Shown: piece after piece, positions 10,991 to 22,879 of the stretch | Numbering within the stretch: the stretch's first letter is position 1 | Layout of the letters: each line of letters begins with the position of its first letter | Source of the DNA: Gnetum montanum | Taxonomy: Eukaryota; Streptophyta; Gnetopsida; Gnetales; Gnetaceae | Assembly: GCA_015680685.1 (NCBI GenBank) | Contig: MNCI01011495.1 | Coordinates: forward strand, 439,728 to 482,117 | Length of the DNA: 42,390 bases | Direction: 5' to 3' | Translations under genes and position numbers: made by a program | Notes under the pieces: model-generated | The model's input: the letters and a program-made list of their open reading frames with translations, nothing else | Databases searched by the model: none | Told to the model about the DNA's origin: nothing

Positions 10991-12230
10991 ACTTGCAAGA
11001 ATATAGGATCTACGCCTTGAATCCAAAGCTTAATAAGAGGCAACTACCCAAGAGATTGTCTTATTTAGAAGGAAATTATCGACAATAGTTCCACTAGCAA
11101 CAATACTATCCAAGTAAAATTTTAACACTATCTTAAAACTATTATCATCAACGGCAAAACCCACAATCATGGGAGATGTTATCACCAAGTCAACAGTATC
11201 CTTATCACCAAACTAATTCATATGGATATTATCTCCAACAGCCTCTATCTTCCAATGACTCTATAGGTTATATTCTTCTTCTCATCACTACTATCCCCTT
11301 GAATATCAGAGACCTCCCACTCCATGAATTGAATATCCTTACTCTTACACTTCTCATTGTTCATAAGAATACTCTACATCTTGCACCTCTAATCCTTTAT
11401 CACTTGCACAATCCATGTAAGGCCAAATACCATTGTAGCCTTAGCAATGCAATGCCACACAAGGCATAAATATATAGCTAGATAATAACTCAAGTGGTTT
11501 CTAAGATTAATCCTTGAAAAATGACTTTCTTCAAGTCCGACAATCTACCTAAACAATTGCAAGTATCTATGGCTATGAATACTTCTCAAGCTACCCCAGG
11601 GCTATCTAATGAACCAACTTCAAACCAAAAGCCCCAAAAGGTTAACAACATCATTTTAATCCATGTCATCATGGATTGGATAAAACTATGACACCATCCC
11701 TAGAAAAGGAACTAATCCTAAAAATCCTCTAATTTATTTATAGATTTTAAGGATGATTTGTGTAAGGTTTTATTAAACTCAAATTCTAGTATGAACTTAA
11801 TTTCTTAAGAAATGTATAAAACTCAAAACTTGCCTCCTCTTAAGAAATGTAACATTAGGTTAGAGCTTGTTGACTAATCCATTATAGTTTCATTAGGATT
11901 TGTGGAAAATATTGACTACTATATGCAGGTGGTCATGTCTAGTGGACTTCTTAGTGATCCATGTAGATTATTGCAAACAAGAATTTCTAATCATTATAAA
12001 AGGCATTAGCTAAGTACAACTAATTCTAAGTTAGGTATTGGAGACATCTCCTTGGAATTTTTTTTAAATTAATTTAGTAAGATTGAGAAGAAGGAGATTC
12101 CATGCATCGCATACAATAACACAAGGTGCTATTGCATGTAGAAAATATGGATCATAAAGAGCACATCTATTACAACATATAAGAAGTATGTCAAACCCAA
12201 AAGCATCTAGAGGTGCTTGTACATAGTAAT
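10991..12230 (+). pseudogene. Element C linker and protease relic
   Basis: The Pro/Gln/Tyr-rich linker (QQYPYHQTNSYGYY near 11195) corresponds to the linker between gag and protease in A and B. The protease region follows from about 11690, with MDWIK, NPLIYL and a degraded active-site area near 11780-11800. The DLGSG motif seen in A and B is not intact here. The SLGFVENI segment near 11895 aligns with PLGLVEDI of the better copies. Confidence 0.6.
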
Positions 12231-12379
12231 TAGAAAATAAGAAGGTACCTAGTGACTAATCATAGATGATAAATCTAGTTCCACAATATGCATGGAACTA
12301 GCTAAAATCCTCACAAGTGCCTATATAGACAAGATGAATGAGATAGAGCAAATCCAAAGCTAACTATTTAAATCAGCAT

Positions 12380-13430
12380 ATAAAAAATAAGCAAAAATGA
12401 ATTTTAAAGAGTTGGAATTCCATGATACTTCCAAAAAAGAACCCTTTGAAGTATAATTCTTACCAACATCTCTGGAAAATGTATTTCTAGATAATGAAAA
12501 GTTGGTGATCATCGATGCCTAGCTCCCTAAGCAATAGAAGGAAAAGCTACTAAATGTAGTCAATAGATAGTCAATAGTTTTTGCTTAGTAATATGATGAA
12601 TTAATAGGAATAGATCCACATATATGCTAGCATCAGATCTACACAAGCTCCAGTATCAACCCCAAGAGGTAGCTCCAAAGTATAATGAATCCAAAATTGA
12701 AACAAGTTATTAAAAATAAGGTTGAGAAACTTTTCAAGACTAAATTCATGTATCTGGTGGTAGATAGTAAGTGGGTAAGCCCACTCATTATTGTACCAAA
12801 GGAATATGGACAATGGAAAGTCTATATAGTTTTTAGGCTATTGAACATGGCTACATTCAAGGATTATTTTTCATTGTTTTTTGTGGACTAAGTATTGGAC
12901 ACAATTGCATGGTACAACTATTATAATTTTATAGATGTGTATAGTAGGTATAATCAAATACAAATTTCTTCAAAATACTAGGCTAAAGAAAACTTTGATA
13001 AGTCCTTGGGGAACTTCTACATGCAAGAAGATGTCTTTTGACCTATGTAATGCCCTTACAACCTTCTAGCATCTAGTTCTGAGTATCTTTCAATAGAAGA
13101 TTGGCAATTGTGTGAAAGTATTTATGAATGACTTCTCCACCTATTGTGTTGATTTTTGACAAGCATTAACTATATTAAGTAGGCATTTAAATGATGTATA
13201 GAGATAAACCTATGGATTAACTAGTAAAAAAGTCATTTAATGGTCCCAAGGAACATTGTCTTGGGGTATATAATTTCAAGAAAAGGAATTAAGGTGAACA
13301 CTAAAAAGAGAAGGGTTATCCAAGGAATCACTAGACAACCTTAAACTATCAAAAATATAAGGTCATTCCTTAGTCATATTGGTTATTACAAGTGTTTTAT
13401 TAAAAACTTCTCCAAAATTTCCAAGATATT
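12380..13430 (+). pseudogene. Element C reverse transcriptase relic
   Basis: RT would copy the element RNA into DNA. The motifs are in order: GIDPHIC (12609), an SKWVSPLIIVPKE segment in the open frame 12685-12891, FRLLNMATFKD, then FIDVYSRYNQI around 12930. The catalytic box reads FMND at 13121-13132 where A and B have FMDD and YMDD, so the first catalytic Asp is Asn (GAT to AAT). Several stops and at least one frameshift break the gene. Confidence 0.75.
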
Positions 13431-13960
13431 GGTTAAGCTTGTCAAAAAGGATGTAACATTTAAGTGGAACAAGGAATGTGAACAATCATTCTAGTACTTG
13501 AAGCAAAAGCTCATAGAAACACCAATTCTAAGCACTCCTAATTAGTCCAAACCCTTTCACATTATGATAGATGCATCCAACTATGCATTGGGGGTGATAC
13601 TTACATAAATGAATGATCATAAACATCCATATTATATCCATTGTATAATCATAAGCATTGCAGATGCATAATTCAATTGCAAAAATACAAAAAAGGAATT
13701 CATGATAGTGATATATGCTCTAGAGAAATTTAAGCACTATGTGCTTGAATATCTAGTTTTTTTGTACATTAATCATAGTGGAGTTCACTTCCTAATGAAC
13801 AAACCATTAGGGAGCCTTTGTGTTATATAGTGATTAATGATCTTGTAGGAGTTTGATTTAACAATGATGAATAGAAAGGCAACCTATAATGTAGTTGCAG
13901 ATCATCTATCTTAGTTAAGATGGAATAACAATGATGATAAAGAACCTATAAATGTCTAGA
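13431..13960 (+). pseudogene. Element C RNase H relic
   Basis: The RNase H part is recognisable by MIDASNYALG (first acidic residue kept) near 13566, EFMIVIYALEKFKHYVL (Glu kept) near 13700 and YINHSGVHFLMNKP near 13765, where the usual TDHS has become INHS so the third acidic residue is lost. It follows the RT thumb region and runs into the integrase with stops between. It would have removed the RNA strand after copying. Confidence 0.7.
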
Positions 13961-15110
13961 TGAGCTTCTCTTTGCTAAGGTAACTAAAGTTCATACACTC
14001 TAAATCACAAATTGATATGATGAATTCCTCTCATATCTACTCAAATTAAGACTCCTATAGAATGGAATCATAGGAGGAAAAATTAATTTCTCCACCAAGT
14101 GAAGTGCTACATAGAGATAGAGGATAATCTCTATAAAATTTTTACTGACAACCTAGTATGATGATGCATACATGATGTAGATCAACTAAGAGTTCTCCAA
14201 GATGCTCATAAGGGTCCTTGTGGGGACCACTAAGTAGGAAGAGGGATGGTCACAAAAATTTTGATGATAGGGTATTTTTATCCAATATTCTTGGTGAACA
14301 TCCATCATTTCATCCATTCATGTAAAATATGCTAACAAGATGAAGGAATAGTAATCAAGATGGAAGGGCCCCCCATCAATGGATTCAACCACTGAAGCCT
14401 TTTGATCTTTAGGAAATTAACTTCATGGGATCCATTACTACCATGTCCAATGGAAAGTCTTATATCATTGTTATTGTTAACTAATGTACAAAATGGGCTA
14501 AAGCTGTAATCATTCTTAACTATACTTATACTACTACAACTCAATTTTTTTAGTTACAATTGATAAACATGTTTGGTATAACTAGAGCACTAATTTCTAA
14601 GAATGGAACATACTTCACAAGAGATACCTTCCATATGTTAATGAAATGCTTAGGGATGTAATATAAACTTGTAACACCGTACCATCCTAAAGCCAATGGT
14701 CAAGAAAATGTAACCAATAGGGAAATCACTCATATCTTAACACGAACCATTAGTAGATATAGGGAAGATTGGAATACCAAACTCAATGATGCCTTTTTTG
14801 CATATTGCTTAACATGGGAACTTTCTGTAGGCTACTCTCCATATGATTTAGTGTATGAAAAGTTATCCAAACTTTCAATTCAAACTAAATTTCATACACT
14901 CATAACTACATGTGAGCTTGACTTAGACATTAACTTAGCATAAAAAGAATAACTGATGATACTTAATGTGCTCAATGAGAATTGAAGAGTAGCCCATATA
15001 ATGAATGAACTATACAAAGCATACAATAAACAATGTCATGGCATTTAGATAAGAAAAGTTAAATTCCAACTAGGATACAATATTCTCTATTGGAATCTCA
15101 TGCATGAGCT
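13961..15110 (+). pseudogene. Element C integrase relic
   Basis: The zinc-binding HHCC pattern is visible near 14210-14335: HKGPCGDH then HSCKIC. The catalytic core follows, with a frame break at the first Asp region near 14420; the second site reads KNGTYF near 14597 where B has DNGTHF, so the Asp is lost. YHPKANGQ and VTNREI near 14690-14730 carry the Glu region. A GYSPYDLVYEKLS segment follows near 14830. Stops and frame changes make it dead. No chromodomain is seen. Confidence 0.72.
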
Positions 15111-16600
15111 ACAATGAATCAAGTTCCAGATATTATAAGAAGGATCATATATTATACACTTAACTTTTTCTTCTATGGCTTTGACAATTTATCATCCAAC
15201 AAGCCCTTAGAAGCACATGCTAATCAACATCTAACAACTCAAACCTTTCATAGACTTCCAAGTAACCAACTACAACACTAACACCTTAAATCAAGAATAA
15301 GCCAACTCCATTTTTTGAATCTCCTCCTTCAAACTTAGTCATTGAGAAGATATCCGTCTATGATAATACCTTAAAGAGAATGAAAGGTTTTTCTTCTGTT
15401 TTTTTTACATTGTTCTTTATAAATTTTTCATTTTCTTTAAATTTTAATGATTATTCTATATATGTTCCTTTTTTACTTTCTACTTTTTACTTTGTCTTTT
15501 CTTTTTACTTTTATTTGGTTTTAATTACAATCTCTAATTTTATTCCATTACTACTATGAACTTTGGTAATTGTTGAATGCAAATATTAAGCTTATAGCTT
15601 ATTATATAAGTTAACTTTGTATTTAGATTATGCTATTTACTAACAAGCTATCAATTTTTCGATGGTATTAGGCAATGAGTTCATGACATCCACTCATTCC
15701 ATCTATCTCATATGTAGTTCTATATCATGATAGCACAATGGTTCTTTCACATATAAACTAAAAAATGACATGTGATCTTCTCACCCAATGAACTAGAAAA
15801 GAACCAAGTGGGAATGGAAAAGGATGTGACCTTAAGAAAATTTCTTGTACTCTCTTCTCAACTTTCCTCTTGAGTTCTATGACTTCTCATGGGCATATCA
15901 TCACTCTATGATCAACCATAAAAAAATGTGTCTCTATACAATGTGATTTTCAAAAAACTAAGAATTCAAAGCACATCTCTCTAAAAATATCTTAGGATAC
16001 AAGCACTGGCTATAAAGCTAGAAAGATAGGTTACCCATAACTGAAGGCACTCCTCTAACTAAGATCCAAATTTTTTTCTACATAATATCTAACTACTTCC
16101 TTCTTCTCTTTTCTTAGAGTGATGATTTTCCTTTGTAGTTGGCATCAACTCATGATGATAAAAGAGGAAGAATATATTAATGTAAGATCACTCTTATTAG
16201 TATGGACTTGGTCTAGATTTAGAATGCACTGGTATTGAATCATCTTAATCATGCATTTCACCAAGGATCCCATGTGGCTATGATGCATATTTTCCTCTCC
16301 AAATCTCTTTCTACCATTCTAACACCCCATTTTTTCACACATTGTTGCCTTATACCATGGTCAATTAATAGTTTTATTTTATAGTTTACATAATCATCAT
16401 ACAATCCCTCAAATGGTTATAGTATTTAACTTGAACAATCATTTATCAATCAAGATGCCTATGGACTTATTGTAATTAGGTTATGTAAGGGCATCTTAGG
16501 CATAAGTCTACTTTGTGGAGAACCAACCTGCATATCTCATGGATTTCTTCAATTTAAATTTCATAAGCATAAACCTTGCTTCGATTTCAACAATCTCAAT
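15111..16600 (+). other. Element C 3' non-coding region
   Basis: This stretch holds no gene. It aligns loosely with the reverse complement of the region between integrase and LTR in element A: GAATCTCCTCC near 15318, GGCAATGAGTTCATGACATCC near 15671, AAAGCACATCTCTCT near 15970, and a CATCTTAGGCATAAGTCTACTTTG block near 16490. It also contains T-rich runs (15380-15520). Confidence 0.6.
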
Positions 16601-17320
16601 GGCCAACATCGTCTAGTTTTCTTCTAATTTGGATTAAGGAACATCATCCATTTACTTATTCTACATGATTAATTTACTTCAATTCTTAAACTAGAACCTC
16701 ACAAGTATTTTTGTCATGCTTTTCTAGTTTTCTAGCTTCCATTTGGCTCTAATTTTGACCTTAAATTCTTTTGAAATCCCTAATAATTCAAAATGAAATA
16801 TGGTTATAAATAGATGTGTGGACACATTACTATTGATGCAGCCCCATCAATACATTTCTATCAATGATAAACAAAAATATTATGAATACACACAATACTT
16901 AACTCATTTTTCACATTTTTCTTCAAATGTAAGAGGAGTTTTTGTAATTTTTTAGAGCCTAGAACCTTTCAAGAGTCATAAATTCCTAACTACTTATATT
17001 TTTTTATGCATTCTTCGATCCTCAAGCTTCCAAAGATATGCTTTATATTGTGGGAGTATAAAATGCTAGGTTTTCACAAAAAAAATTTCAAACACCCAAC
17101 AGATGAGATATTAAAATAATGATTCTTAGAGTTAATATCAACAATCAGTCTTCATTAAAGCATGAATAAAATAGCATACACCTATGATCACTAAATATGA
17201 ACTTAATGATAAAATCTCAACTTTTAACTAATGAACTTAACCTAATAAAATAATAAAAGGTATTTGAATTAAACTAGATTATATCTAAATGTCTAATCTA
17301 GGTTTATGTTTGTAATTGTA
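16601..17320. other. Unassigned AT-rich stretch
   Basis: I see no gene and no clear repeat. It may be the rest of element C beyond recognition, or the junction with the next decayed repeat. No LTR terminus of family G is present. Confidence 0.4.
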
Positions 17321-19085
17321 GATAACAACCAAGAATGAACTATATGCAGGAAACCATCACAATCTTATGAGGAATGACCTCATGGAGGTAGGGGACAATA
17401 ACAACCACAATAACAATCCTAGGACAAGCTACTAAGGCAACCCATGCTATTAAGGTCTTGCACAAGGAGCCTAAGCCGATATCTATTCACTAGATTCCCA
17501 TAGTAGGGATGGAACAATCTAGGCAGGATGAGGTCCCAATACTACAATCCAATCTAGAGGTCACACTCATAGAGGCCTACTTAGTGTATTTCCATAGCAA
17601 AAAAGTTCAGATTTCCATCCTTCATGAATTGAGTTTTGGGTCTTTTTTGGATCTTGTAGTGAAAAAGGTAAGGACATAGTTGCAAGAGTCTCCTCTATGA
17701 TCCTTTTTCTCCACCAATGAAAAATGATACATGAGGAAAACCTACCTCTTTTGGAACAATTGATAAGGATATGTGATCATAAAGATCAAATATATATTCA
17801 TCCCTTATTCAGTTAAGGTAATAGCAAAGCCTCTTAAAGGACCAAACACTAGGGAAAAGCTAACAGAAATTTCAACTTGAGAAAATCTAGAGGTAGAAAA
17901 AGAATGGATCCAACAATGCTATGGAGTGAACTATAAGGATTACAGTACCCTAACCAAGATGGAGTGATCTTATTTTAAGATCATATCCTATCACCTTAAT
18001 CCAATGGTGATGCCAAGTAAAGTGATACCTTCTCTACCAATGCATATATAGATCTAAGTAGAAAATTATAAGTCAACCTACCTTAGCTCATCTTTCATGA
18101 GATCAAGAAACATTTTAAGGAAAATGAAAAAGGTAATAAGGCACTCCCCTTTTTCTACCTCATCAAAAAATTATGCAAAAGGAGAGGAATATTTTGCTAT
18201 GCTAATGACATGATTCATGGAGCTCTTGCCTTATCATGACAAGATATGATGAAGGACAAAGCACCTGCCAAGCTTCAAGAGGAAGAGCTACCATAACCAC
18301 CACCTACAACACCAAAGATGATGCCAAAAATGCTAGCAACTATTAAACATTTAAGGAAACTTAGAAAATAGAAGTTACAATAATAAGCCTTTAAAGGTGA
18401 AGTAGAATCCTTTGTGTATCAACTGACCATAAGTCACTTGAATGAAGTCATGTAGTTCATTAGCTAGTTCAATGATGAGATGATCCCACTATTCTCATCA
18501 CAAGGAAATCAAGTTTCTATTCACTTCAATCCCAATGTCGTAGAAGTTATCGTATTCATCCTAGGACAAGCATTTCCTAAAATATTTAGGATTGTAACAA
18601 CCTTCTCTGTGATGCTTGAAGATGAAGAATGAGTAATAGTCATTTTCATGTCATGCAAAGGCTAGGAAATTATAGTAGAGGTGATGGTAGATAGAATTGG
18701 AGAAGCTTTAAGTGCTCTTGCAGCATATATTTTTTATGTTACCACCATGATAGATATACAGGCATCAACAAGAACCAGAAGTAGAGGAATGAGTGTAGCC
18801 CAACACAAGGAAGTATTAGAGTGACTATTTAGAACTAGGCAACTAATTCTAGAGATCTTTAATCTTCTAGAAGATATTTATGCTACCTAGTCATAGCTAC
18901 TTAAGACAAGGAGAAAGCTACTAATTACAAACATGTAACTCAAGGAGCACACTATTAGCAATTGATGATTGGCCATTGAGGTTATGAAACTCAAATCTTG
19001 TTTGTCAAATCCCACCATTCTTAGGTTAGAGCTTATAAGTGATGAAGCTTTTTAATAGCTTCAACAAATATTTCAAGGGGCTAAG
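17321..19085 (+). pseudogene. Unrecognised decayed coding region
   Basis: On the + strand, one frame keeps long protein-like runs broken by stops. 17560-17700 includes KKVQISILHELSFGSFLD. A different frame, in 18050-18290, includes HEIKKHFKENEKGNKALPFFY and, further on, GALALS and DMMKDKAPAKLQEEELP. Lys/Glu-rich runs, low repeat content and stops that could come from CAA/CAG codons suggest a former protein gene. The pattern loosely recalls the uncharacterised plant-transposon-associated protein seen near some plant retroelements, but I cannot confirm this. It ends just before a candidate LTR at 19086, so it may be the 3' part of that element's neighbour. Low certainty. Confidence 0.35.
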
Positions 19086-19656
19086 TGTCACATCCCCGTT
19101 CCCAAATGATGCTACTACCTAATGAACGTGGTGTCTCTTCATAATAAGTATTATTATTATCTTAACAAGACCTAAAAGGGTAGTTGTGATTAAGACCTAA
19201 AATGGCATGTTGTAATAGTGGACATATCTCGTAAAGTAACCTTTTAGGAATTGACCTAAGGCATTTATACCTACAATTAGAGGTTGTGCTAGCATGGAGT
19301 GGTTAAGCTGGTATAGGCAAGTCGCAAGAGTTAGGTGAAGTGAGATAGAAAGTATACTGGCCATCCCTTTTAGCTAGGTTAAAGGCCTAACTATGGTGGC
19401 AATGTTGAATTACCTCTAAGGGATAGATGCCAAAGGAAGAAAACCCCAAGGAACACTCTTAGAGCACAATACAAATATACTATTCCATATAAATAAAGTA
19501 ATCTTTTCTTTCTCTTTTTGCATTTTTCCTATTATTTCCTTTTCCATAATGTTTAATATCACATACATTTCACATTTGGTATATTTTATTTGTACGCATA
19601 ATGTCTAATATACCATATATTTTATGTTTACCATGACATCCAGGGATGGGATGTCA
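19086..19656 (+). repeat. Candidate LTR of another gypsy element (571 bp)
   Basis: The segment starts TGTCACATCCC and ends GGGATGTCA, near-perfect inverted termini with TG and CA ends. Four bases after the end lies a Met-type primer site. TGTCACATCCC-like ends and a Met primer are common in plant gypsy LTRs. No second copy is in the window, because element A interrupts the sequence at 19978. The right-hand partner should be sought beyond 29972 or may be deleted. Confidence 0.55.
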
Positions 19657-19660
19657 TAAT

Positions 19661-19672
19661 TAATATTAGAGC
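19661..19672 (+). other. Decayed initiator-Met primer-binding site
   Basis: TAATATTAGAGC differs from TGGTATCAGAGC at three positions, all of the kind expected from cytosine deamination (G to A twice, C to T once). Its placement four bases after a terminal CA supports the LTR call. Confidence 0.5.
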
Positions 19673-19977
19673 AAACCACAACCTAAGGGCCATTCAAAAC
19701 CACGGGCTAACTACAACATGAACCTGATGATGAACATTAAAGCCACAACATAGGAAAAACCATTAATCATCACTAGATGCACCATATTTTTATGATGTAA
19801 GTCAAAAGATACGTTTCCATTGATTTCATGAACAATGGATTAGGCATCTAGATCCCAGCAACTAACAAAATTCTTTCATGAATATCATTAATTGATGAAT
19901 ATCTAATCACACCTCATCAAGATTAATCCATTACAAGAGATGTTGGTATGGCAATGATCCATGTAACTCTTACCCAT
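19673..19977. other. Leader-like stretch before the element A insertion
   Basis: This is non-coding as far as I can see. If the upstream LTR is real, it is that element's 5' leader. Its last five bases, CCCAT, are the target copy used by element A. Confidence 0.4.
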
Positions 19978-20715
19978 TGATGAGTAGCGAGGTACCCCTA
20001 CACCCAACCATATGAATACGAGTGTTCATGCATGATCCAGTCAAACTCTGAGGATTAAGTGCTTATGCGCCTATGCAGAACAAGGATGAGTTATGTAGTC
20101 ATTGTCTTCCCAAGCTTACTTGTAAGGCACAATTGTATGGTCAAGTAAACTCGAGGTATATGATTTTTATGTTTTTTATATTTTCTATCTTAGTTTCCTA
20201 AGTGTGTGCAATGAAAAAATTTAATTAACTAATGGATTTTTATAACTCTAATGTGAATCAAATCCTGACACTAGCATCCATTTCCACTCTTTTGACACAT
20301 CTTGAACCAATGTAACACCACTGGGATTACCAAACGCTAGTCATTACTGGGTTACCAAGTGTTCCATGTATGCTTGAAGTGGTCATGCTAACTATGCTAA
20401 TTCATTGATAATTGATAATTGATAATTAATACTTCGATGAAATAACATTAAGTAACTATTGAAAGAATAAAATAATAGTAAATAACATGAAATGCAATAA
20501 TTAAGCTATTCCAAATATTGCAAGGTCTATCAGAAAGTTCATCTTTATTTTCGGACACAAGGTGTGCTTAGGTACACAATGCTCGAATAAAGATCTATTC
20601 ACTTTATGACTTCTACTGTGGGCACTTAGAAATAATTGTAACTCTAGAATAGAAAACTACAAGAATTTAGCTAAGGGACTAAAAAAATAATGCCAAACCA
20701 AGTGCCCCTATCTCT

Positions 20716-20723
20716 TATTTATA
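20716..20723 (-). promoter_or_regulatory. TATA box of the element A 3' LTR
   Basis: TATAAATA on the minus strand, at the same position relative to the LTR end as in the other family-G LTRs. Confidence 0.65.
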
Positions 20724-20755
20724 GGCAAAGAGACAAGCTCCAACATCACATGTTC

Positions 20756-20809
20756 GATATTGCTTCAGCATCTTCGATATCACATATCCGATATCGAGGG
20801 TCCGATATC
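20756..20809. repeat. GATATC array with 14-bp period in U3
   Basis: GATATC-type motifs start at 20756 (last base changed), 20776, 20790 and 20804; the last three are exactly 14 bp apart. The partner LTR has the same set at 29907, 29927, 29941 and 29955. The motif is its own reverse complement. It lies 30 to 90 bp upstream of the TATA box, where enhancer elements would be expected. Confidence 0.75.
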
Positions 20810-20820
20810 AGGACTCATCA

Positions 20821-20831
20821 TACCTCCATGA
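20821..20831 (-). other. Element A polypurine tract
   Basis: On the minus strand TCATGGAGGTA directly precedes the 3' LTR. In element B the equivalent reads GTCAGGGGGGTA, which shows how far this copy has decayed. Confidence 0.6.
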
Positions 20832-22169
20832 CTAAATGAAAACTCGTCCTTGAGTTTCTTACAAAATTTTGGGAAGGTATGGGATTATTGACTAAATGAA
20901 AACTAACAGTGACATGGAAGGACAGTCTCAAAGTGCCGAGTGAATAGATCAAGAAACATATTACAACATTGGTGTTTATAACCATTGTGATGAACATTGT
21001 ATATAGATGACATCTACACCCTCATTTGACAGCTTGAAGAGAGAGAGAGAAAAAAAAAAGAAAATGAGGCATGTTGCTACTGATGTCAAAAATGTGCACA
21101 CTATTGTTCATCCATGACCACATGACCAAGCTTGTTCCTTGCATAAATGCTCTTGCTCCAATCCATCCTGAGTGCTCCCTCCTATCCTAGTCCATTGTTC
21201 ATATGATTTCCATCTACACAAACAACACAATCACGAATTAGTAAGGATATATAAGATATAATGTAGTTGATACCTTGCCTTGATATGAAGCACATTAGCT
21301 AGGTTGCGAGTATGGAAGATACTGGGTTAGAGGTTTGTAACTAATAACTACTGAAGGTGTAGGGGTAAGATAAGTAATGGAATTAAAAAAACTTGTGATA
21401 GGCCCCCATGACTAAGAGCGAACCTCTGGTAGAAATAGGATGAAAAAAAAAAAAGAAAAAGGAAGATAATAGGAATAACAATGGTAAAGCCAATAAAACA
21501 AAAACAAAAATGGATGTCATAGATGGGCTGAAACAAGAAATCGTTGATTGCAAGAAATGTTGAAGGGAAAGAACTTAATGATTGCACCAAAAAGGAATGC
21601 CAATGGGTCCTCCCCAAAGTAGGCTCATGCCCTTTATGCCTTGAAGAACACATAAACCAAAGAGTCTGTAGGCTCTAGGAATGACATATGGAAATAGTAG
21701 TTAAGAATTCACCCACAAGAATTTACCAAAGAAGAACAATGCATCAACCAAGATATAGACTAATCATAAAATCGACAATCAGGTGGAATATGGAAAGCAA
21801 TATGGAAAGAGAAGAGAGAATCGAATTGAATCCCAAAATCAAGGTTGTGTAAAGTCCCTTGTGTATTATGTGGTTAAGGTGACTTAATAAAATTCAAACC
21901 AAATCCAAATTAAAACTAACCACATCTAGTGACCTCGCATCAACACACTTGACCAACCCATCCTCCTGAAGCAACAAGAATGCTTTCACAAAGCAACCAT
22001 CATTCCAAAAGGAGAAGAATAGAGAAGCAAGAAGTAAGGAAGGGCCTTAGTTAGAGGGAACCTTCAGGCATGCATAACATATCTTTCAAGTGCCATAACT
22101 AGTGCGTGTAGCCCATGTTCCTTTAGTGTGTCTAAGGGGTGTGCTTTGAATTCTCACCAATTTTTTTTC

Positions 22170-22200
<31 letters not shown>

Positions 22201-22879
22201 TTTTTTTTTTTTNTGAGAACCACTCCATGAAAAGACTTATTTGATTCATTCAACTTCTTGATATTAGTTGACAGTGGATTGGCAAAAAACCTATGAAAAA
22301 CATCCAAGTACCCAAAAGAATAGCCAGCATAAATGTGTCGAATGCCTTTGAGGTCACACCATTTTCAATCCATTTGAATCTTTCCTTGGTTTGAAGAATA
22401 TCAAGCAACCAATTCATTAATAGGTTTTCTTAGAAAAAGGGACAGTACATTTCCAAAACAAAGGAAGACCATAGAGTTGAATGGATGAATGGATGACATG
22501 GACTCATTGCCTATTTTATCAAAAGAAACCATATCTTAGCATCAACATTAAAATTCAAAGGTAAAAACCAAACATTAGTAAGAAACACTATTATAGTACA
22601 ATCCACCATCATGAGCACTTATTATATGACAAGTGAGAGCAAATCAAACAAAATTTAATAGAGAAAAAAATAGTAAAAATGTTAATGATGGTGTAAATAA
22701 AAACAAGTAAATATGAAAAATGTGTAAAAAAAAAAGATAAAAGAAACTGAGGGCTTAGAATGACTAGCATTGGTGGCCATCTCCCCCACAATTGAGTGAG
22801 AAGGAGGAGATTCGAAATAATGAGCAAGGTTGTTCATCAGCAGAGGTAGTGTTAGTATTGGCCATTCTGGGCTCATGGA
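20832..22879 (-). other. Element A 3' non-coding region
   Basis: About 2 kb between integrase and the purine tract holds no recognisable protein. It is collinear with 31971-33987 of element B, for example the blocks TGGGTCCTCCCCAAAGTAGG at 21605 and 32708, and CCCATGACTAA at 21404 and 32521. It contains a GA/A-rich run at 21038-21066 and the TTC/T run at 22163-22212. Such a long tail is usual in this lineage. No env-like frame or transmembrane gene is supported. Confidence 0.7.
22163..22213. repeat. TTC/poly-T microsatellite ending in an N
   Basis: A run of TTC units passes into about twenty T and one ambiguous base at 22213. Element B has a shorter T run at 33249-33262 in the same place, so this is simple slippage; the N probably marks an uncertain run length. 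Confidence 0.85.

Larger units (their letters stand above)
9605..16600 (+). mobile_element. Element C: very decayed + strand gypsy element, same family as A and B
   Basis: Read on the + strand, this stretch follows the reverse complement of elements A and B from gag to beyond integrase: a His/Arg-rich gag segment, gag core, protease region, RT, RNase H, integrase, then the family's 3' non-coding region. Recognisable homology to the non-coding region runs to about 16600 (for example 16490-16530 against 21605-21640 reversed). Neither LTR is visible: the left end is lost between the copia LTR and 9660, and no TGATGAG-type LTR follows. Every domain has many stops. It is the most decayed of the three family members. 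Confidence 0.8.
19978..20820 (-). repeat. Element A 3' LTR
   Basis: This 843-bp LTR matches 29135-29971 along its length. A short TTGATAA repeat near 20403 has one unit more than the partner. Transcription signals read on the minus strand: TATA box at 20716-20723, GATATC cluster at 20756-20809. Inner side is 20821, where the purine tract lies. Confidence 0.92.

Noticed and set aside
21348-21653. 101-codon minus-strand frame with a hydrophobic stretch
   Set aside because: It is in the non-coding tail of element A; the hydrophobic run comes from a T-rich tract and the frame is not kept in element B.
20832-22879. Envelope-like gene after integrase in element A
   Set aside because: No continuous frame, signal peptide or membrane pattern survives in A or in the better copy B; the region looks non-coding in both.
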